Positions 1-5,997 are shown, counted from the stretch's first letter. The stretch: 6,464 nucleotides of DNA from an uncultured Lacticaseibacillus sp. (GCA_934293835.1 CAKQZO010000092.1:1-6464), one strand, 5' to 3'. The notes: a model not told the origin generated them from the sequence alone. Numbers and translations: made by a program.

Positions 1-547
1 CATGCCGCAGAAGAAAAACCCCGACTTCGCCGAACTCACCCGCGGCAAAACCGGCCGTGTCTATGGCGACCTGATGGGCCTGCTGACAACGATGAAGTCC
101 CTGCCGCTGGCGTATAACAAGGACATGCAAGAAGACAAGGAACCGATCTTTGATGCCTATGACACGGTGTTGGGTTCGGTACACATCTTCTCCGGCATGC
201 TAGAATCGTTAACCGTGCACGAACAAAAGATGCACGACGCGACGATCAACGACTTCTCCAACGCCACCGAGCTGGCCGATTACCTCGCGACCAAAGGCGT
301 GCCGTTCCGGCAGGCCCACGAAATCGTCGGCGAGCTGGTGCTCAAAGGCATCCAGACGAAGACCAGCTTGCAAGACATGCCGCTGACCGAGCTGCAAGAA
401 GCCGCGCCTCAGATCCAAGAAGACGTCTACACCGAGCTGACCAGCGAAGCGGCCGTCGACCGGCGCTTGAGCCTTGGTGGCACAGCAGTTGCTAACGTCA
501 AAAAAGAAGTCGCCCGCGCCAAGGAAATCTTGGCTGCACGCGACTAA
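1..547 (+). CDS. argH: Argininosuccinate lyase, C-terminal part (5' truncated by the window edge)
   Basis: Last enzyme of arginine biosynthesis, a cytoplasmic homotetramer that splits argininosuccinate into arginine and fumarate. The frame is open from the first base. The visible protein begins inside the fumarase/aspartase superfamily signature (GSSxMxxKxNP), here MPQKKNPD at positions 2-25, which forms the flexible active-site loop carrying the catalytic serine. Then come the helix segment [17 protein letters not shown] and the C-terminal helical domain with the conserved [19 protein letters not shown] (residues about 88-106 of the visible part), typical of ArgH rather than adenylosuccinate lyase or fumarase. 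About 181 residues are seen; the family is about 460 long, so roughly the first 280 lie outside the window. The methionine at position 2 is internal, not a start. The stop TAA is followed within 6 nt by a good terminator, so argH is the last gene of its transcript. In lactobacilli argG usually precedes it; that part is not visible here. Confidence 0.96.
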   Translation, partial: MPQKKNPDFAELTRGKTGRVYGDLMGLLTTMKSLPLAYNKDMQEDKEPIFDAYDTVLGSVHIFSGMLESLTVHEQKMHDATINDFSNATELADYLATKGVPFRQAHEIVGELVLKGIQTKTSLQDMPLTELQEAAPQIQEDVYTELTSEAAVDRRLSLGGTAVANVKKEVARAKEILAARD

Positions 548-552
548 AGCGA

Positions 553-584
553 AACGCTCTGAACGCAATGTTCGGGGCGTTTTT
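553..584 (+). terminator. Rho-independent terminator of argH
   Basis: A 12-bp stem pairs AACGCTCTGAAC (553-564) with GTTCGGGGCGTT (570-581) through a 5-nt loop, using two U-G wobble pairs. The T run at 580-584 follows directly. It starts 6 nt after the argH stop, so it most likely ends the arginine biosynthesis transcript. Confidence 0.88.
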
Positions 585-835
585 GATGTTAACTGGCCAC
601 GACGGCGTCCGCCTGCAAGACCCCCTATATCCATCGGGTGCGGCGCGAATCAAGCTCGAAGTTTGGCTACTAAAGCCGACTCCGAAGCCCCCCGCCGTTT
701 TTGCTAAAGCGATTCTCACCACGCCGGCGCCGAACCCGCAACCCGCGATCGCGCGGCAACCAGCCATGATCGACCTCGACGACACGACCGGTATCCCCAC
801 AGCAAAGGTGGAAAAGCTGGTGTGGCCCAAGCCTT
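585..835. other. Intergenic stretch without a convincing gene
   Basis: About 250 bp between the argH terminator and the long hairpin. Open frames exist on both strands (568-837 plus, 498-830 minus). Neither has a ribosome binding site at a sensible distance, and both translations are low-complexity or of odd composition. The plus frame is rich in Pro/Ala/Lys, and only its last 20 or so residues (MIDLDDTTGIPTAKVEKLVW) look protein-like. A decayed gene remnant is possible but I recognise no family. No promoter, repeat or RNA structure stands out apart from the hairpins at either end. Confidence 0.5.
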
Positions 836-900
836 AATCGCCAAAAAGCACTCGCGTTTTCCGACTTGCAGTCGTGGTTGCGCGGGTGCTTTTGGCGATT
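836..900. terminator. Long nested hairpin, probable bidirectional terminator
   Basis: The left arm AATCGCCAAAAAGCACTCGCG (836-856; positions 836 to 856 pair end to end) pairs with the right arm 881-900 with one bulged A and one wobble. Inside is a second small hairpin, CGACT-TGC-AGTCG (862-874). On the minus strand the GC-rich core (GCACCCGCG with CGCGAGTGC) is followed by TTTTT, a normal intrinsic terminator immediately after the DUF805 stop codon. On the plus strand the same core is followed by TTTT and could stop read-through from argH. The A and T tracts extend the stem on both sides, as is usual for bidirectional terminators between convergent genes. Confidence 0.82.
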
Positions 901-1500
901 CTATTCTGCAATTGGCCGCTCGCGAATGAAGAAGCGCACGAAGCCATTCTGGCTCGTCGTCACCATCGTGTCGCTCGGCAGCAGCGTCAACACGAAGAGG
1001 AATAACCCGACAGCGGTCGATGCAAAGCTCAGAAACAGGCTGAACCCGCTAGCCGGAAACGCCGCCTGGGCCATGGTCCGCTCCATGTGCGCCAGCAGAT
1101 ACGCCGACTGCTGGTACTGCTCGACGCCTGTCGTCATCGCAATCGCGTACTGCAAAATCATGATCACCGCAGTGCCGCGCCCGCGCAACCCCGCGTCGCG
1201 ATAACGGCGCACCTCAAGGGCGAGGGTGGGCAAGAACGTGCCCAGAAAAATAATCGCGGCCAGCACTAACGGCACCCCGAAGCTGACGAATCCTCTGCCG
1301 GCGACCCCGACGGTGAAAGCCTTGATTACAACAACCGTCAGCCAGCCGATCAAGACCAGCCAGACCAGCGCCAAGACTAACTGCACCCACCAGTATCCTG
1401 CGCGCGTGGAACGACCCAAAAAGTCCACATACCCGCGAAAATAATCCTTCAGCGAGCGGCCGAAGCTCACCTGACCCATTTTCTCATCAATCATCATCAT
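901..1500 (-). CDS. DUF805 family membrane protein
   Basis: A 199-residue integral membrane protein of the DUF805 (YhaH-like) family, whose function is not established. The N-terminal amphipathic stretch contains SFGRSLKDYFRGYVDFLGRS. It is followed by the family's R-x-x-Y-W entry motif, here STRAGYWW (31-38), and by a first hydrophobic helix at about 38-61. A second helix lies at about 74-93, then comes the family hallmark RRYRDAG (98-104, usually RRLHDxG) at the membrane edge. Two further helices lie at about 110-127 and 153-174. The C-terminus is short and basic; the P-G-x-x-x-x-N/R-Y tail often seen in the family is not present. Three ATG codons stand in tandem at 1500-1492 behind AGGAGG (1508-1503). 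Spacing to the first is only 2 nt and to the third 8 nt, so the true start may be 1497 or 1494. The gene appears monocistronic, convergent with argH, and ends directly at the nested hairpin. Confidence 0.85.
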   Translation of the reverse strand: MMMIDEKMGQVSFGRSLKDYFRGYVDFLGRSTRAGYWWVQLVLALVWLVLIGWLTVVVIKAFTVGVAGRGFVSFGVPLVLAAIIFLGTFLPTLALEVRRYRDAGLRGRGTAVIMILQYAIAMTTGVEQYQQSAYLLAHMERTMAQAAFPASGFSLFLSFASTAVGLFLFVLTLLPSDTMVTTSQNGFVRFFIRERPIAE

Positions 1501-1502
1501 CG

Positions 1503-1508
1503 CCTCCT
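1503..1508 (-). promoter_or_regulatory. Shine-Dalgarno site in front of three tandem ATG codons
   Basis: On the minus strand AGGAGG is followed by CG and then ATG ATG ATG. Spacings of 2, 5 and 8 nt make the second or third ATG the better start of the DUF805 protein. A second, weaker AGGAG lies about 10 nt further upstream (around 1512-1516) and could serve the first ATG. Confidence 0.75.
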
Positions 1509-1550
1509 ATGCTCCTATTATCGCAAAATTCCACGCAAAAGGATAATAAA

Positions 1551-1566
1551 AGGGGCTGTGACAAAA
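1551..1566 (+). repeat. Left 16-bp inverted repeat
   Basis: AGGGGCTGTGACAAAA, a perfect inverted match to 1711-1726. A third, partial copy in the same orientation as this one (GGGGCTGTGA, 1699-1708) sits just inside the right end. Confidence 0.85.
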
Positions 1567-1697
1567 GGCGGGTTTGGCATCGACGGATAGCCTAAGCAGA
1601 CGCTGGGTCCGAACTTTGGACCTATTGGCTACTGTAGCTATCAGCTCGGTGCCAGCCTTTTAACACGTAACATTGCTGGAATATTCGGGTACACAAA

Positions 1698-1726
1698 GGG
1701 GGCTGTGATTTTTTGTCACAGCCCCT
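1698..1726 (-). terminator. Hairpin downstream of the ClbS-like gene
   Basis: A 10-bp perfect stem, GGGGCTGTGA (1699-1708) with TCACAGCCCC (1716-1725), closes a 7-nt T/A-rich loop. It lies about 20 nt after the stop of the minus-strand ClbS/DfsB gene. On the minus strand the stem is followed by CTTTG, a short U tract, so termination may be moderate. The right arm doubles as the right inverted repeat of the 1551-1726 unit. Confidence 0.65.
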
Positions 1727-1746
1727 CATTAGGGTTTCCGGGGACA

Positions 1747-2268
1747 TCATTGAATCACCGGTTGTAGCGCGTGGTGATACCGGCGCACGACCTTTTCGGC
1801 CCAGCGGTAGCGCGTGGCCGAAAACAGCGTCGCGTAATCGCCCAGCGCCGAGGTGCCGGTCCAGGAGAAGAAGCCGGGAATAAACAGCTGCTCTTGTTCC
1901 AGCGCCTCGATCTGGGCGATCATCTCGCCGTGCGTCTTGTGGAACCAAGCCACCGCGTCGTCTAAGCTGAGGTTCTGGTTTGCGTCACGCAACTTCCGGC
2001 TCAGCTTGCCACAAGTCGCCCAAGTATAGCCATGCGGCAAGAAGCGCACGCGCTTTTCGCCTGCGAGATTAGTCTTGCTCCACCGCAGATAAAGCTGCTG
2101 CCATGCACTCAGATGCACGAAAACATCGCGCAGATCGCGGTCGCGTCCTTCAAACGGAAACTCCTTGGTCTTGTCGTCGGCGGGCAAAGCGTTGATCAGT
2201 GTCCATAACCCATCATAACGTGTCCGTGCAGCAATCAGTAGATCCTGTCTTGTATGAGGCTGCATCAT
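1747..2268 (-). CDS. ClbS/DfsB family four-helix bundle protein (DUF1706)
   Basis: A 173-residue soluble protein with the hallmarks of the ClbS/DfsB (DUF1706) family, which shares the DinB-like four-helix fold. The N-terminal helix RQDLLIAARTRYDGLWTLI leads to RDLRDVFVHLSAWQQLYLRW (44-63), matching the family's D-V-x-x-H-L-x-A-W motif with His52. GYTWAT lies at 80-85, the helix SLDDAVAWFHKTH at 101-113, and the closing signature FSWTGTSALGDY then YRWAEKVVRR at 134-163. The best-known member, ClbS of colibactin-producing E. coli, protects against the genotoxin by hydrolysing its cyclopropane warhead; most other members have no known substrate. I chose ATG 2268 because GAGGAGA (2280-2274) stands 5 nt upstream; a TTG at 2286 lies before the ribosome binding site. 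No biosynthetic cluster is visible nearby, so the substrate here is unknown. The gene is divergent from the GGDEF gene. Confidence 0.85.
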   Translation of the reverse strand: MMQPHTRQDLLIAARTRYDGLWTLINALPADDKTKEFPFEGRDRDLRDVFVHLSAWQQLYLRWSKTNLAGEKRVRFLPHGYTWATCGKLSRKLRDANQNLSLDDAVAWFHKTHGEMIAQIEALEQEQLFIPGFFSWTGTSALGDYATLFSATRYRWAEKVVRRYHHALQPVIQ

Positions 2269-2416
2269 TCTGATCTCCTCTTTCAAGTTCTGCCTATTCT
2301 GCCTACGCCTCTATTCTGGAGCAGAAATCGCGATAATACAAGTCAATTCCACCTACGAAAATATTATTGATGTGGTATCATTACAACAATATTGCTTTTC
2401 TGAAAGGGACCACGCT
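2269..2416. promoter_or_regulatory. Divergent intergenic region with the promoters of the ClbS-like and GGDEF genes
   Basis: The 148 bp between two divergent starts must hold promoters for both, and it is clearly more AT-rich than its surroundings (about 2330-2400). A weak plus-strand candidate is TTGATG (2367-2372), 17 nt, TATTGC (2390-2395); another plus-strand -10-like hexamer is TATTAT (2362-2367). On the minus strand TATTAT (2338-2333) could be a -10 with a poor -35. None is strong, and no operator palindrome is evident. Confidence 0.35.
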
Positions 2417-3550
2417 ATGGTTGTCAACGGCTTACGCCTAGTGACGTTTGTGACCAATCTGATTATCTTGACCAGCTTCATCTGGCTTTTCGTCAGCATC
2501 GAAAAAGGCAAGTCACCGTCGCTGCTTCGCCGGTGGCCGACCGGTTTGACCATTGCCATCACGCTTTTACTTCTGTTGTTTTTCCACATCGACTCACTGC
2601 TCAACATCGCCAACACCGGCCACCAGGTCGGCTATGGTTGGACGTTCTTGAACTTCCAGCTGGCCACGATCTTGTACGCCGTGTTGTCCGGACGCTCCAA
2701 GGCCATGATGGTGACGATGATGGCGGTCGTCGGCGTCTGGTTCGTCTGGATGGACGCTTATAACGGCTTGATTCTCGGCCTCGTTAGCCTCGCCTTGATC
2801 GGTATCGGGCACCATTTTAGCCCTCAGATCACCGCCACGCGCTGGTTCTATTATCCATTCGGAGTGCTGTTCGCGCTGCCCGCCTTCATCATCAACTATC
2901 AGGTCCTCGGTGGCATCGATGTCGGCTGGCCGCTTCAGATCGGTGGCTATCTCGTCCTCGAGATGACCTTGTGGGTCGTCAACTGGTTCCACCATGCCCA
3001 TGCCCGCAGAGAAACCGAGTTGCGCAAAGAGGCGACCGTCGATTCGCTGACACAACTCGCCAACTTCGGCCAGTTCGATCAAGATTTGCACGCCGCCTTC
3101 ACCCGCTATCAAGGCCACGGCGAACTCTATTCGCTTTACACCTTCGACATCGACCACTTCAAACAGATCAACGACGAGTTCGGCCATCTCGCCGGCAACG
3201 AAGTCTTGAGCGTCGTCGCCAACCGGCTACAGGTGCTGACCCATGAGCTAGAATATCGCGCCAAGGTCTATCGCACCGGCGGTGAGGAGTTCAGCATTCT
3301 GCTCTTTGATGTCGTCGAATCTTACCAACGGGCGACCGAAATCTCCCAACAGGTGCGCCACGAGCTCAACCGCCTGACGTTCACCTTCGCCGATACCGAG
3401 TTGCACCTCACGATTTCCCTGGGACAAGACCGCGCAACGGCTGAGGACAAGAACTACCTCGACCTCTATCGCCGCGCCGATGCGTTCCTCTATTCATCGA
3501 AAAACAACGGCCGCGATGCCGCAACCATCCGCGGCCAGCTAGTGCGTTAG
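2417..3550 (+). CDS. Membrane-anchored GGDEF-domain protein (putative diguanylate cyclase) with altered guanine-contact residue
   Basis: A 377-residue protein. The first 195 residues hold about seven hydrophobic helices (roughly 5-27, 41-58, 75-92, 96-114, 117-132, 145-163, 172-191), probably a membrane sensor. A short linker HARRETELRKEATVD joins the cytoplasmic GGDEF domain (about 207-365), which in this family condenses two GTP to c-di-GMP. Visible motifs are DSLTQLANFGQF (start), FDIDHFKQIND (243-253; metal-binding Asp244 and base-contacting Asn252), GHLAGNEVL (256-264), RTGGEEF (286-292, intact active site) and YRRADAFLYSSKNNGRD (351-367). Two features are odd. The usual GHxxGD is GHxxGN (Asn261), and the RxxD inhibitory site before GGEEF is absent (sequence EYRAKVYRT). 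I chose ATG 2417 because AAAGG lies 9 nt upstream; a GTG at 2372 would add 15 polar residues without a ribosome binding site. No EAL or HD-GYP partner lies in the window. The gene is convergent with the dlt operon across a shared terminator. Confidence 0.92.
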   Translation: MVVNGLRLVTFVTNLIILTSFIWLFVSIEKGKSPSLLRRWPTGLTIAITLLLLLFFHIDSLLNIANTGHQVGYGWTFLNFQLATILYAVLSGRSKAMMVTMMAVVGVWFVWMDAYNGLILGLVSLALIGIGHHFSPQITATRWFYYPFGVLFALPAFIINYQVLGGIDVGWPLQIGGYLVLEMTLWVVNWFHHAHARRETELRKEATVDSLTQLANFGQFDQDLHAAFTRYQGHGELYSLYTFDIDHFKQINDEFGHLAGNEVLSVVANRLQVLTHELEYRAKVYRTGGEEFSILLFDVVESYQRATEISQQVRHELNRLTFTFADTELHLTISLGQDRATAEDKNYLDLYRRADAFLYSSKNNGRDAATIRGQLVR

Positions 3551-3558
3551 TGACACCA

Positions 3559-3602
3559 AAAACAGGGTCCTGAGACAAACGCTTGTCTCGGGACCCTGTT
3601 TT
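3559..3602. terminator. Strong bidirectional terminator between the GGDEF gene and the dlt operon
   Basis: A 20-bp stem pairs 3559-3578 with 3583-3602 across the 4-nt loop ACGC, with one U-G wobble. The outer AAAA/TTTT pairs give a U run in both reading directions. It starts 8 nt after the GGDEF stop and ends 18 nt after the stop of the last dlt-operon gene, so it ends both convergent transcripts. Confidence 0.93.
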
Positions 3603-3620
3603 GCTTGCCGCCTGCACGCT

Positions 3621-4763
3621 TCAGTAGCGCAGCCACTGGCCGGCGAGCTTGTCAGCGGCATTCTTGAGCACCTGGTTCGGCGTGTTGCAGTTGGCCATGA
3701 CGATCACGGCGTCTTGCCCGTCTTGGGTGATGCGCATGAAGCACTGGAAGCCGTAACCGAAGCCGTTTGCGAAGCGGTACTGCGGCATCTGGTATAGCCC
3801 ACCGCCATAGGTCGTGTTCGACCCCGGCGCGAACAGCCAGGCGCTGTCTTTGACCGAAAGCAGCGGCCCGTTGACCAGCGCCTGTTCGGCCTGATACAAG
3901 TCGTCGATACTCATGAAAATCTGGCCGGTACCGAGTTCTTGGTGCTTGGTGGCATCAGAAGTCTTGATGCGCGGCGCATCGGCCAGGCCCGCCGATCCCC
4001 AACCATAGCCGGTCGCCATGTTGTGCTGGTTTTTAGCGTAGGCAAAACGGGTGTGGGGCAACGCTAAACTGTTCAGATAGGTATCGGTGAACAGCTGCTG
4101 ATAACTTTTGTGCGTCGCCTGCTCCAAGATGCCGGCCAACAAGACATAGTTGGCGGGCTGATAGACCCCATGGTCGTATTGCTGCCGATCAAACCCCAGG
4201 TGGGCGATCAGGCGCTGAATGCGCACGTCATCGCTAATGTAATCCGGGGCCAAGAAGCTCCCGTGATAGGTCAAGCCCGAGGTCATGTCCAGCATCTGCC
4301 GCAACGTGATCTGATTGGCGCCTGTGATCTGTGGGTAATAGCGGCTGAGCAGTGAATGTAGATCGAGCTTCCCCGCCGCCACCGCCTGCATGACCAGCCC
4401 GGCTGTCAGTGACTTCTGCACCGAATCGATCTCAAACATGGTTTTCACCGTGTTCTTCTCGTGGCGCTGGCGGTCGGCTTCGCCTCTCGTCAGCGTTGCG
4501 ATTCGCTTGCCGTGATGATAAATGGCCGCGACCCCGGTAAACTGCGTCGCCGGTAGCGCCGTTGCCAGCGCCTGCTTGGCGGTCGCAGGATTGGGATCTG
4601 TCGGCGTCTGCAGGCTCGCAGTCGGCGCAGATGGCGCAGATGGCGCTGGGGCCTTTTTGTGCCCGCCCCACCAACCAGCGCCAACCACCACCAAGCCGAT
4701 GATGACTGCCACGCCGATTACTCGCGAGTAGCGGCGCTGGGGACGGTGCTTACTCCTGCGCAT
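3621..4763 (-). CDS. Membrane-anchored serine hydrolase of the beta-lactamase/PBP-like family in the dlt operon (DltE-like)
   Basis: A 380-residue protein with a basic N-terminus, one membrane helix (about 15-31) and a Pro/Ala/Ser/Thr-rich spacer (38-60), followed by an extracellular class C beta-lactamase-like domain (about 65-378). The catalytic SxxK is clear: DSVQKSLTAGLV with Ser114 and Lys117. The second motif is YQPANY at 201-206, so Tyr201 is kept but the Asn of YxN is replaced by Pro. The third motif (K/H-T/x-G) is not recognisable; its place is taken by FANGFGYGF (331-339). Such changes argue against a true beta-lactamase or DD-peptidase. The start overlaps the end of dltD by 14 nt (GAAGG about 9 nt upstream of the ATG), so it is translated as the last gene of the dlt operon. 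As I recall, in Lactiplantibacillus plantarum a dlt-operon hydrolase of this fold (DltE, formerly PbpX2) removes D-alanine from lipoteichoic acid. A similar role here is inference. Confidence 0.88.
   Translation of the reverse strand: MRRSKHRPQRRYSRVIGVAVIIGLVVVGAGWWGGHKKAPAPSAPSAPTASLQTPTDPNPATAKQALATALPATQFTGVAAIYHHGKRIATLTRGEADRQRHEKNTVKTMFEIDSVQKSLTAGLVMQAVAAGKLDLHSLLSRYYPQITGANQITLRQMLDMTSGLTYHGSFLAPDYISDDVRIQRLIAHLGFDRQQYDHGVYQPANYVLLAGILEQATHKSYQQLFTDTYLNSLALPHTRFAYAKNQHNMATGYGWGSAGLADAPRIKTSDATKHQELGTGQIFMSIDDLYQAEQALVNGPLLSVKDSAWLFAPGSNTTYGGGLYQMPQYRFANGFGYGFQCFMRITQDGQDAVIVMANCNTPNQVLKNAADKLAGQWLRY
4624..4650 (-). repeat. Nine-nucleotide tandem repeat coding the Ala-Pro-Ser linker
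   Basis: GGCGCAGAT occurs twice exactly (4624-4632, 4633-4641), followed by the degenerate unit GGCGCTGGG. On the coding strand this gives the repeated tripeptide Ala-Pro-Ser in the wall-spanning spacer of the serine hydrolase. Repeats of this kind can change copy number in frame and so alter linker length. Confidence 0.8.
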
Positions 4764-5997
4764 TCGCCCAGGCCTTCGTCAGATAATAATTATTGATGCG
4801 ATAGCGCGGTGTTGCCTGTGGCTTGGTTAAAAACGGCTTGACCGCTTGATCGACGGCGACCCAGCCGCGCCAACCGAGATGGATCGTATCTTCCATGAAG
4901 TACGGCCGGCTACCGGCCTGGCTCAGGTCCAACACGTGGTCGAATCCTTGCGTGTGCAGCTGGCGTTTCAGCTTCTTGGTCGTCTGGGCAATCATCGGCT
5001 CCCGCAGGCCGGTGTAATGCGCCCATTTCTGGTTGATCGGCGGGATCACGAACTGGACCTGAATATGATTCTGGGCAAACTGCGTCAGCAACAGCTGGAA
5101 GTCGTTGTACTCCGGCGACCGCCGGTAATCAAAGCGGGCCTGCTTACCTTGCAGCTTCGCCAACTTGTTACCGCCGAGGCGCTTCTTGAAGAAGTGATTG
5201 TCGATACCAAAATCGTTGCTCGAAGTCGCCCGCTTGCCGGCTTTAGCCGCTAAGGCATCGAGCTGCTTAGCCGTGGCGTGGGCAGGCAACTGCCGCATCC
5301 CCGCTTCGACGCGCTGATAGTGGCTGCGAATCGCAAACCGCGAGAACAAAAGGTCTTCGTTGTGAAGCATCTGCGCCTGCCACCGCAAGCGCGCCCGCAA
5401 ACCGCGGCCCAACGTCTGGCCCGCCGCGACGTCTAACAAGCCTTCGCGGATGTTGGAATGTGACTTAGCCGGAGCGAGGCGCAACATGCGCTTGGCCGCA
5501 TAGCGGTCGGCCGCCTGCTTCGGCTTAGCATGCTGCAAGAACACGATCGCCTGTTGCGGGGAATAATAGAAATCAAACGCCGCGGGCATCACCCCCGTCG
5601 GTGTAAACCACTGCGGTGAGATGATGAACACGAGCTTGCGCCCGCGATAATGGCGGATGAAAGATTGATCGTCGAGATAATGCGTCAGCGACTGGGTCCC
5701 TGGCGCCCCGAGCAGAAACGGGCGATACGACCGGTCATACTTGGCCGCCAGCACAGACGGGTGGAAAGCGTCCATGCGCGACAACTCCGAGCTCCCCATG
5801 AATGGCACATATTGGCCCGCCAAGGCTTGCTGTTTGATGCTTTCGCCCAACATCACATTCGGCGACATCGACACCGCGGCCTCTTGGACGGTCGCCTGGC
5901 TAAAGCGGCCGTGCGGCAGCGGGATAAACAACAGTGCCGCGACCAGCCCGAAGGCTAAGACCACCGGGCCGAAGATCATCAACAGCCGGCGTTTCAC
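4750..5997 (-). CDS. dltD: DltD, D-alanyl transfer protein of teichoic acid D-alanylation
   Basis: A 415-residue protein that acts on the outer face of the membrane in the last step of teichoic acid D-alanylation, receiving D-alanine through DltB and handing it to (lipo)teichoic acid. One N-terminal membrane helix (about residues 5-26, after KRR) anchors an SGNH-like extracellular domain. The nucleophile motif is [17 protein letters not shown], with Ser70 as expected active serine. The Asp/His pair is at [14 protein letters not shown], Asp370 and His373. The conserved VFIISPQWF and [10 protein letters not shown] segments are also present. Length and motif order match the family. I chose GTG 5997, whose GTGA overlaps the dltC stop; a GTG at 6042 would add 15 residues unlike a DltD N-terminus. 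No good Shine-Dalgarno precedes GTG 5997, so translation probably depends on coupling to dltC. The 3' end overlaps the hydrolase gene by 14 nt. Confidence 0.96.
   Translation of the reverse strand: MKRRLLMIFGPVVLAFGLVAALLFIPLPHGRFSQATVQEAAVSMSPNVMLGESIKQQALAGQYVPFMGSSELSRMDAFHPSVLAAKYDRSYRPFLLGAPGTQSLTHYLDDQSFIRHYRGRKLVFIISPQWFTPTGVMPAAFDFYYSPQQAIVFLQHAKPKQAADRYAAKRMLRLAPAKSHSNIREGLLDVAAGQTLGRGLRARLRWQAQMLHNEDLLFSRFAIRSHYQRVEAGMRQLPAHATAKQLDALAAKAGKRATSSNDFGIDNHFFKKRLGGNKLAKLQGKQARFDYRRSPEYNDFQLLLTQFAQNHIQVQFVIPPINQKWAHYTGLREPMIAQTTKKLKRQLHTQGFDHVLDLSQAGSRPYFMEDTIHLGWRGWVAVDQAVKPFLTKPQATPRYRINNYYLTKAWANAQE
5994..5997 (-). promoter_or_regulatory. GTGA stop-start overlap of dltC and dltD
   Basis: The dltC stop TGA (5996-5994) and the dltD start GTG (5997-5995) share bases. 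The region upstream (TTGCGAAAGCGACGG and on) has no clear Shine-Dalgarno sequence. This layout suggests termination-reinitiation, keeping carrier and transfer protein in a set ratio. Confidence 0.7.

Larger units (their letters stand above)
1551..1726. mobile_element. Possible MITE-like element or IS remnant with 16-bp terminal inverted repeats
   Basis: AGGGGCTGTGACAAAA at 1551-1566 is the exact reverse complement of TTTTGTCACAGCCCCT at 1711-1726. This gives a 176-bp unit with 16-bp perfect inverted ends lying between two genes. The interior has no transposase or other convincing frame but contains short palindromes, for example GGTCC/GGACC at 1606-1622 and GCTAC-T-GTAGC near 1628-1638. GGGGCTGTGACAAAA-type ends recall inverted repeats of some insertion sequences in lactobacilli, but I cannot assign a family. 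No clear target-site duplication is visible (flanks TAAA and CATT). Alternatively, the right end is just a terminator hairpin and the left copy a solitary repeat. Confidence 0.45.

Noticed and set aside
209..634. A 141-residue minus-strand frame overlapping argH and its terminator
   Set aside because: It runs antisense to conserved ArgH sequence and through the argH terminator stem, so it is not a real gene.
568..837. An 89-residue plus-strand frame after argH
   Set aside because: It begins inside the argH terminator (ATG at 568-570), lacks a ribosome binding site and has Pro/Ala-rich non-native composition. I keep the stretch only as an unexplained gap.
1567..1697. T-box or riboswitch leader in front of the DUF805 gene
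   Set aside because: The leader contains palindromes, but I see neither the T-box antiterminator sequence nor any known riboswitch core. The inverted ends point rather to a transposon-like unit.
2594..3187. A 197-residue open frame on the minus strand inside the GGDEF gene
   Set aside because: It lies wholly opposite a clearly coding gene with GC-rich third positions, which opens long antisense frames. The translation is highly acidic and matches no family I know.
3621..4763. Calling the dlt-linked hydrolase a class C beta-lactamase
   Set aside because: YxN and the third motif are not canonical, and the protein is a tethered dlt-operon product. Antibiotic hydrolysis is not supported.
4846..5253. 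A 135-residue plus-strand frame opposite dltD
   Set aside because: It is an antisense shadow of dltD, whose catalytic motifs are clear, and it has no supporting ribosome binding site.
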